A stretch of DNA of 36,812 nucleotides. Origin: Acidimicrobiales bacterium (GTDB lineage Bacteria > Actinomycetota > Acidimicrobiia > Acidimicrobiales > CADCSY01). Shown in pieces: positions 32,123 through 36,812 of this stretch. The stretch lies in assembly GCA_035512495.1 (NCBI GenBank), contig DATKDW010000094.1, positions 1 to 36,812 of the forward strand. The letters are read 5' to 3'. The notes under the pieces are model-generated. The model made no database searches. It worked only from the letters and a program-made list of their open reading frames with translations, and was not told the DNA's origin. A program made the translations under genes and the position numbers. Positions within the stretch are counted from its first letter, which is position 1. The number at the start of each line of letters is the position of its first letter.

Positions 32123-33229
32123 ATGCCCGAGCGAAGCAAGCGCCATCACTTCCTGCCGCAGCTGATCCAGCGCAGCTTCGCCAAGGACAGCCAGGTGATG
32201 ACGTTCGATCGCGAGAAGCGGGCGTCGTACCCGCAGTCGATCACGACCGCTGCTGCCGAGAACGACTACAACAGCCTGCTCCTCGAGGACGGCACCCTCT
32301 CGGACGCTGCCGAGAAGGCCATCTCCTCCATCATCGAGGGTCCCGTCGGGAAGGTGCTCCAGCGGATCGACACCGGCGGCTGGGTCGAATCGAAAACGGA
32401 GCTGTTCGCGCTCGCTCGGTTCATCGTCTTCCAGTTCCTCCGGGTGCCGAGCAACCGCGAGCAGATGGACGCGCTCGCTGACCAGACGATGAAGCTCGAC
32501 ATGGCGGCGGGTGGGCCCGCCAAGCTCCGCGAGGTCCTCGACCAGGCGTTCGGTCGACCCGCGACCGACGAGGAGGTGTGGGAGCACTGGGAGGCGATCC
32601 GAGACTTCGACGACTGGTCATTGGTGCTGCCTCGCGAGCATCACGTCCAAGAGTCGCTCCAGATGCTGGACGAGTTCACACCGGCTCTCGCCACCGGCTA
32701 CCGGTGGTCGGTGATGCGCTGGAAGCGGCGGCATCTCCTGACGTCCGACAACCCTGTCGTCCTCGTACCACCCGATGGGTCAACTGAGCCCGCAGGGCTC
32801 TACACGGCAGGGATGATCTTCATGTCGATCTCCCGCTCGACGGCGATCGTGCTGACCAATGGTGCGGTCTCTGATGAACTTCCAGAGGGCCCGGCTGTCG
32901 CAGGGACCTTCGCCATGGCACGGCGCTTCAACGGGATGACCGCGGCGATGGGCCGCCGGTGGATCTACCACCACCCCGACGACTCACTCGACGACCTGCT
33001 CGGTGAGGGTTGGGAGCTGCCGGTGATCCCTCCTATCTCGATGGACGACGACCACAGTCGTGAGCTCCGGCGTCGACTCGCGCTCATGGCCGAGTGGGCG
33101 TTCCACCACCCCGACCAACCCCATCCGATGTTCGGTGACGTCGAGTGGGACTGGGATCGCGATGTGCCCGGCCCGCGAACCGACACAACGGAACCCGCGC
33201 AAGAGCCGCCCGAAGGGCCACGGGCCTGA
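32123..33229 (+). CDS. DUF4238 family protein
   Basis: A 368-residue soluble protein. The N-terminus KRHHFLPQLIQRSFAKDSQVMTFDREKR is the HHxxPxxxLxxF signature of DUF4238, and HLLTSDNPVVL followed by MSISRSTAIVLTNG match the later conserved blocks, where the family usually has a SDxPV strand. Function is unknown; the family is scattered by horizontal transfer and is common in accessory regions. The tail after about residue 340 is acidic and Pro-rich (TDTTEPAQEPPEGPRA). ATG at 32123 is preferred to an upstream in-frame codon at 32054 because the family motif begins a few residues in. Confidence 0.82.
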   Translation: MPERSKRHHFLPQLIQRSFAKDSQVMTFDREKRASYPQSITTAAAENDYNSLLLEDGTLSDAAEKAISSIIEGPVGKVLQRIDTGGWVESKTELFALARFIVFQFLRVPSNREQMDALADQTMKLDMAAGGPAKLREVLDQAFGRPATDEEVWEHWEAIRDFDDWSLVLPREHHVQESLQMLDEFTPALATGYRWSVMRWKRRHLLTSDNPVVLVPPDGSTEPAGLYTAGMIFMSISRSTAIVLTNGAVSDELPEGPAVAGTFAMARRFNGMTAAMGRRWIYHHPDDSLDDLLGEGWELPVIPPISMDDDHSRELRRRLALMAEWAFHHPDQPHPMFGDVEWDWDRDVPGPRTDTTEPAQEPPEGPRA

Positions 33230-33418
33230 GTCACAGCTGATCGTGGCGGACTTCCACCGATGGCGGACCCCTTCCCCAAAGACCGGCAGGCTCACCACGC
33301 ACGACGCCGGACCCATCCACGCTGCAACGAGGGAGCGATCTGCTCGCGACGCGCCGATCTGTTCGCTCTTGAGGCGCCGGCCGCCTGAGATCGCGAGCGC
33401 GCGTTCGGGGCGGCGACG

Positions 33419-34006
33419 ATGATGTCCGATATGACAGAAAGACAGGCTGAGCAGCCGCCACTGGAGTTCCGACCCCTCGTCGAGACGGACCTCGTGATTG
33501 TGAGCGACTGGCTTTCAGCCGAACACGTTCGCCGGTGGTGGCGAGACCCGGCCGACATCGGCGCCGTTCGAGCGAAGTACGTTCCGAGGATCGCGGGCGA
33601 GGAGCCGACGGAGGTGTTCATGGTCGCGCTAGGGGATGAGCCCATCGGGCTCATCCAGCGCTATCGCTTCAGCGACTACGGGAAGTGGGCAGCGACCGTC
33701 GCCGGCACCGACTTGGTGTTCCCGTCGGCAGCGGGGATCGACTACCTGATCGGCGTCGACGAGCACACCGGTCGAGGTCTTGGTACCGAGATGATCAGGT
33801 CGTTCACCGACCGGCTTTTCGAGGAGTACGCGGACGTCCGTACGATCCTGGTGACACCTCAGCATGGGAACCGCGCGTCGTGTAGGGCGCTCGAGCGCGC
33901 TGGCTACTCCCTGGCATGGGTCGGCGATCTCGACTCCGACGACCCCGCGGACGCTGGCGAGTCTGCGATCTACGTCAAACACCGCTCGGACGGGGTGCCT
34001 GCCTGA
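33419..34006 (+). CDS. GNAT acetyltransferase similar to aminoglycoside 6'-N-acetyltransferases
   Basis: A 195-residue GNAT protein. The order FRPLVETDLVIVSDWLSAEHVRRWW, VFMVALGDEPIGLIQRYRF, GIDYLIGVDEHTGRGLGTEMIRSF (acetyl-CoA motif A, RGLGT), VTPQHGNRASCRALERAGYSL and AIYVKH parallels AAC(6')-Ib, including the tryptophans after the first helix and the GID before motif A. This group includes siderophore acetylases (IucB-like), so drug acetylation is only a possibility. Three ATGs (33419, 33422, 33434) lie near the start and no ribosome site decides among them. Confidence 0.8.
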   Translation: MMSDMTERQAEQPPLEFRPLVETDLVIVSDWLSAEHVRRWWRDPADIGAVRAKYVPRIAGEEPTEVFMVALGDEPIGLIQRYRFSDYGKWAATVAGTDLVFPSAAGIDYLIGVDEHTGRGLGTEMIRSFTDRLFEEYADVRTILVTPQHGNRASCRALERAGYSLAWVGDLDSDDPADAGESAIYVKHRSDGVPA

Positions 34007-34094
34007 CTACGCCCACGACGCGCCGTTATGGACGGCTCGGGGACGACCAACGTCAGGATTATGGGGCGGGTGATCGGGGTGGCGGGTTGGCGGG

Positions 34095-34412
34095 TCAGCC
34101 GAGCCCGAGGACGGTCGCCAGTGCCTCGTCCACACCCCACAGTTCCTCAGGGCTGAGGTGACCGCAGAGATCGCCGAGCCGTGACGCGTCGACGGCTCCG
34201 AGCTGTTCCACCAGTACCCGGGTGGCTTGGCCCTCGAGGTCGATCTCTGGTCGGAACGATGCGGGTCGAGCACTCGTAGAAGTTGGGGCAACGAGCACGA
34301 CCGACCGAGGAAGGAACTCATTTGCCTGCACGACGACGCCGAAGCGCTGACCATGTTGTTCATGCCCGGTTCCCTTGGGCAGCTTGAAGTGGTAGACGTC
34401 ACCTCGGAGCAC
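34095..34412 (-). CDS. mazF: MazF/PemK-family mRNA interferase toxin
   Basis: A 105-residue toxin: MLRGDVYHFKLPKGTGHEQHGQRFGVVVQANEFLPRSVVLVAPTSTSARPASFRPEIDLEGQATRVLVEQL contains the GDVY start, the RFGVVVQ strand and the conserved VAPTSTS...VLVEQLGAVD core of MazF. MazF cuts single-stranded RNA at short motifs; the motif cannot be told. The GTG at 34412 lies inside the antitoxin gene (14-nt overlap). No disruption is seen, so this appears the one intact toxin-antitoxin pair with a full-length toxin in the window. Confidence 0.9.
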   Translation of the reverse strand: MLRGDVYHFKLPKGTGHEQHGQRFGVVVQANEFLPRSVVLVAPTSTSARPASFRPEIDLEGQATRVLVEQLGAVDASRLGDLCGHLSPEELWGVDEALATVLGLG

Positions 34413-34638
34413 GAACAGACTCCATCAGCTCAGCTACGGCGAGCATCTCGTCTCGATCGGTCTCGTCGGCCTCGAGAGCGGCAACCTCGGCAGCCAGAGC
34501 TGATCGCTCGCGCATGCGCCGCGCCGACGCGATCAACGAACTGCGGATCGCCTCTGACCGCGACATTCCAGCCGCCTCCAGCGACCGAAGTGCCTGTTCG
34601 GCTTCGTCATCGAGTCGGACGGAGATCGCCTGCGCCAT
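34399..34638 (-). CDS. RHH antitoxin of the MazF module (MazE role)
   Basis: A 79-residue protein: AQAISVRLDDEAEQALRSLEAAGMSRSEAIRSSLIASARRMRER is a ribbon-helix-helix DNA-binding domain, and the acidic tail EADETDRDEMLAVAELMESVRAPR is the toxin-binding part. The gene comes first and overlaps mazF by 14 nt. A GTATCAC/GTGATAC inverted repeat 9 bp upstream of the ATG is the expected operator. Confidence 0.9.
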   Translation of the reverse strand: MAQAISVRLDDEAEQALRSLEAAGMSRSEAIRSSLIASARRMRERSALAAEVAALEADETDRDEMLAVAELMESVRAPR

Positions 34639-34647
34639 AGCGGGAGT

Positions 34648-34666
34648 GTATCACAACACGTGATAC
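34648..34666 (-). promoter_or_regulatory. Inverted-repeat operator/promoter of the MazEF module
   Basis: GTATCAC-AACAC-GTGATAC is a perfect 7-5-7 inverted repeat just upstream of the antitoxin ATG. On the minus strand TGTGATAC offers an extended -10. The half-site GTGATAC is the same as in the repeats before the RHH-Doc module 6.4 kb away. Confidence 0.65.
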
Positions 34667-34927
34667 GGCACAGGGAGTGGCGGAGCGCCAAGGCCGCGTC
34701 CGATGCCGGCATGGCCGCGCGTAAGCGCCGATCGGAACGGGTTGGGCTTGTCCGCCTCTCGTCGTTCGGTGCGGTTGATCGGTACCTCGGCCGTCGGCGG
34801 CCGTCGGCAGAGGGCGCGCACAGTCACGCGCTCTCGGCGAGGAGGGCTGCTGCAGCTCGGACGACCGTGCTGGGTCGATGCCATGGCACGCATGGGACCG
34901 CGTTCCAGCATCCCAGGGGACCACGCG

Positions 34928-35599
34928 TCACCCGAGGCGCCAGAAGGCACCGGTGAGTCCCAACGCGTCCAGAATTGACTGGTTCGCCTCCCGCGTTCGC
35001 GGGACCCACGCTGGCGACAGCCGATCACCCCACCACCAGTGAGCGAGTTCGCTCAGCTTCGACACCGAGATCGTCGCACCCGGCTCTCTGGGGCCGAGCC
35101 ACCGGAGGATGTGCTCTTCCGACCGGAAGAGGTTCATCGTGCTTCAGGTGAAGCCGATGTCGTTCCACCAGTCGACCGCAGGGACGAGGCAGTGGAACAG
35201 CAGGGACGGATCCGACGGCTGCTGATCTCGCACCTCGACTCGGATCGCTTCCCCGCAGTCGGGGCAGGAGCTCTCGATGTCGCCGTCGGATTGGAGCGCA
35301 GCGCACACGCCGAACGCGTCCCATGCACAGTTCGCGAACCACCAGCGCTCACCGGCGAGGACGCGGTACGCCGTTGGCACCGCCGAGAACGGGTTCGCCA
35401 TGCGGATGTCGCCACCCGCGTGCAGGACCAAAGCGTGAGCCTCGTGGAGCCGGCGCCATCCTGATTCCACCTCGGCACGGGTGGACTGCTCGATGTCGGC
35501 CACCTCGTCGGAGCGAGGCGCCCGGCCGAGCTCTACGAACAGAGCGTACGTAGTGTTGCGCAGGCGGATGTCGGCATCGTCGATGCCGCAGCATGCCAC
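34928..35599 (-). CDS. merB: MerB-like organomercurial lyase with in-frame TGA at the catalytic cysteine (candidate selenoprotein)
   Basis: Read through one TGA, the frame encodes 223 residues, close to classical MerB (212). The N-terminal winged helix (IRLRNTTYALFVELGRAPRS) is followed by RMANPFSAVPTAYRV and the core WFANCAWDAFG, where Cys91 and Asp94 match MerB Cys96 and Asp99. Cys112/Cys115 follow in SSCPDCGE. TGA is codon 152, in GFT-TGA-STMNLFRSEEH; aligned without gaps on the FxS that follows, it matches MerB Cys159. The sequence after the TGA is clearly still the same protein (LSELAHWWWGDRLSPAW, LGLTGAFWRLG). MerB breaks the C-Hg bond of organomercurials. A GTG at 35599 is the only start in frame. 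Alternatives are a nonsense mutation or a sequencing error. No merA or merR is visible. Confidence 0.8.
35114..35131 (-). promoter_or_regulatory. SECIS-like hairpin downstream of the TGA
   Basis: On the coding (minus) strand, CTCTTCC-GGTC-GGAAGAG forms a perfect 7-bp stem with a four-base loop. It begins 12 nt after the TGA, and the loop begins 19 nt after it. Bacterial SECIS elements place a short stem with a G-containing loop (GGU in E. coli fdhF) about 16-37 nt after the UGA for SelB binding. The stem also encodes the conserved LFRSEE residues, so part of the pairing could be fortuitous. Confidence 0.6.
35144..35146 (-). other. In-frame TGA, possible selenocysteine codon 152
   Basis: The codon context is ACC-TGA-AGC. 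A single third-base difference from TGC (Cys). It sits at the position of catalytic Cys159 of MerB, the classical setting of Sec/Cys pairs. Confidence 0.65.
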
Positions 35600-35994
35600 G
35601 GACGATGCTCATCCGACGCGCGATCTCCGGGTCACCGCCGTGCACCTGCCACACCTCCTCGATGCGGTGCTCCGACCCGCCGAACGCTTCTGTCGGCTTC
35701 GTCGACGGGCGAGTCGTGAGGGGGAGAAGCGCTGCTGTAGATCCGCAGGGCGCAGACGAGGACAGGACCATGATGTGACGCTCCTATCAGCGCACGAATC
35801 GCCCGACTTCGCCAGGGCGCACGAGTACCTAACCGGCGTTATACGGGTGATCGCGGCCTGGACTGGGAGTCCTAGTCGCACCCACCTTGACGGGTCCGGA
35901 CGGGCCAGCTCGACCGGGGTTGTAGCGGATGGAGGTGGCATCGGGGCATCTGCCGTGTACCAGGTCTCGACCGCCGAGCTCATCTACGCACGGT
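35600..35994. other. 395-bp gap with no recognised gene
   Basis: It lies between the merB start and the end of the damaged PIN-domain gene. A minus-strand frame just upstream of merB reads EVWQVHGGDPEIARRMSIVRGML, protein-like but without a known family, and runs out of frame into merB; it may be a remnant. Confidence 0.35.
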
Positions 35995-36392
35995 TCAGGC
36001 CAGGGGGATGTCGCGGAGACCGCCCTCGGTCACCGCCTGCATCCACGGACCGTCTGGCGCGGCGTCGACGAGCTCCTCGATGCGGTGCCAATGCCGGCGG
36101 AGGATGGCGCGACTGTCGGCGGTGCTCTGGCTCTTCCTGCCGGTAAGGACGAAACCACGGACGCCGTGTCGACCCAGGCGTTCTTCTCGACAGGGCGGTA
36201 CCGGATGCGCTGATCCCGGGTGATCACCACAAGCCGGCGGTGCCCGATGATCGGCAGCCAGTGGTCGTCGAACGACCCGCGCGGCACCTCGGGGAGGTCC
36301 GGATGTCCCGGATGGACGACGTCGCCGCGCTCCTGCGCGAGGAGCTTGCCGAGGGCCAGGTCGTTCTCGTCAACGAAGAACCTGGGCGCCAA
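35995..36392 (-). pseudogene. PIN-like (VapC45-type) toxin with a one-base frameshift
   Basis: From the TTG at 36392 the frame reads RFFVDENDLALGKLLAQERGDVVHPGH, SFDDHWLPIIGHRRLVVITRDQRIRYRPVEKNAWVD. This is a PIN-like nuclease fold with acidic residues in FVDEN and ITRDQ. At about 36163-36168 the frame breaks, and the remaining protein continues in another frame as GVRGFVLTGRKSQSTADSRAILRRHW through DAAPDGPWMQAVTEGGLRDIPLA to a TGA at 35995-35997. One missing base explains it. The whole would be about 132 residues. The start lies 7 nt after the stop of a DUF433-type antitoxin remnant, the VapBC45-like order. Confidence 0.78.
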
Positions 36393-36398
36393 CGTCGA

Positions 36399-36653
36399 CT
36401 ACGCCGCCAACGACCGGAGCTGCTCCTCGTATGCCACGGCTGCGCTCACGACGTCGTTGGGCAGGTCATAGGCGTCCGAGATCTCATCGAGCGTCTCGCT
36501 CGCATCGAACAGCTCCCACAGGCGTTCCGTTGCCACACCTTCGACCGATGGGCGCCCGAAGCGCACGAGCGGGTCGATCACGACAGGCGAGGCGACCCCG
36601 GCTGGACGGATCCGACGTACTCGCCTGGGGACCGCCGCCGCCCTCGCCGCCAC
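36399..36653 (-). pseudogene. 5'-truncated DUF433-type antitoxin (VapB45-like)
   Basis: The C-terminal part VRRIRPAGVASPVVIDPLVRFGRPSVEGVATERLWELFDASETLDEISDAYDLPNDVVSAAVAYEEQLRSL is a DUF433 helix-turn-helix-like domain with the typical VVIDPxxxFGxP start. Full antitoxins of this kind carry a further ~150 N-terminal residues; here the recognisable protein begins at about 36620, and the sequence beyond belongs to an unrelated plus-strand frame. The start at 36653 is only the first available codon. With the toxin frameshifted, the module looks dead. Confidence 0.65.
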
Positions 36654-36812
36654 CTTCGCGGGGGCACTGTCAAGCTGGATCTACCACGTCGGACGCTACG
36701 ACCACCTCGGCGACACCACCGTGCTCGCCCACAACCTCATCGGCATGCTCTCCCTCGTGGGCGCAATCGGCTTCGGGCTGGCCGGCGTATTGACCAAGCG
36801 ATCCCCCGCTGC
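36604..36812 (+). CDS. Fragment of a small membrane protein (runs off window)
   Basis: A plus-strand frame from about 36625 reads as a membrane protein: TAAALAATFAGALSSWIY, a hydrophilic loop HVGRYDHLGDTTVLAHN, then LIGMLSLVGAIGFGLAGVLTKR, and is open at the window end. No ATG/GTG/TTG start is found in frame upstream before it enters the antitoxin remnant, so its 5' end is probably also lost at the same junction. Family not recognised. Confidence 0.4.

Noticed and set aside
31840-32139. A 99-codon minus-strand frame in the HEPN-DUF4238 gap.
   Set aside because: No recognisable motif or start signal and it overlaps the DUF4238 promoter and start; kept only as a note on the gap.
34928-35137. 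Treating the C-terminal MerB part as a separate small gene starting at ATG 35137.
   Set aside because: It is in the same frame as the upstream part, separated by a single stop codon, and clearly continues the same protein family; a separate gene is the weaker explanation, though re-initiation cannot be excluded.
27337-36812. A direct repeat of the tRNA-Arg 3' end marking the far side of an island.
   Set aside because: No second copy of the TTCGAGTCCTGCCGGG segment was found by eye in the window.

Overview
The window looks like the chromosome of a high-GC actinobacterium, and the mix of genes suggests the class Acidimicrobiia. The signs are strong GC bias at third codon positions, frequent GTG/TTG starts, GTGA/ATGA gene overlaps, F420-type LLM oxidoreductase, ACAD10/11-like acyl-CoA dehydrogenase and phytanoyl-CoA dioxygenase families, and many leaderless-looking promoters with a TAnnnT hexamer 6-10 nt before the start codon. 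The taxonomic placement is inference only.

Positions 1-20430 are mostly housekeeping and metabolic genes: the end of a citrate synthase, dxs (isoprenoid precursor synthesis), an Nfu-type Fe-S carrier, an Uup-like ABC-F ATPase, a phytoene-desaturase-like FAD oxidoreductase, an MFS exporter, an LLM oxidoreductase, a large SNF2-family helicase overlapping a small basic protein, a membrane-anchored GH43-like protein, the tRNA-modification enzyme TsaC/Sua5, a ferredoxin whose second cluster ligand is Asp, an acyl-CoA dehydrogenase, a serine hydrolase gene with a large internal deletion, a PhyH-like dioxygenase, and a metallophosphoesterase fused to a PQQ-type beta-propeller.

Positions 20464-27160 form a coherent catabolic island. 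A FadR-type GntR regulator is divergent from a D-2-hydroxyacid dehydrogenase and amidase pair. A class III aminotransferase is divergent from a DUF3830 protein and a two-cysteine maleate-isomerase/Asp-Glu-racemase-like enzyme. A one-cysteine paralogue of that enzyme lies convergently. Both divergent promoter regions carry the same operator, ATTGT-N2-ACAAT, laid over the -10 elements of both strands, so these genes probably form one small regulon for an unidentified amide or amino/hydroxy-acid substrate.

A tRNA-Arg(CCT) gene at 27337-27409 marks an abrupt change. From there to the end the DNA is less GC-rich, gene-sparse and full of defence-type or selfish small genes: a RHH antitoxin with a Doc toxin broken by an amber codon, an AbiE-like pair behind a 40-bp palindrome, a P-loop kinase, an Apea-like HEPN protein, a DUF4238 protein, an AAC(6')-like GNAT, a MazEF pair, and a VapBC45-like pair in which both genes are damaged. 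No integrase is visible.

The most striking observation is in this accessory region. A MerB-like organomercurial lyase (34928-35599, minus strand) is interrupted by an in-frame TGA exactly where the catalytic Cys159 of classical MerB aligns. Twelve nucleotides after the TGA is a perfect 7-bp hairpin with a GGTC loop, the shape of a bacterial SECIS element. This is a candidate selenocysteine-containing organomercurial lyase.
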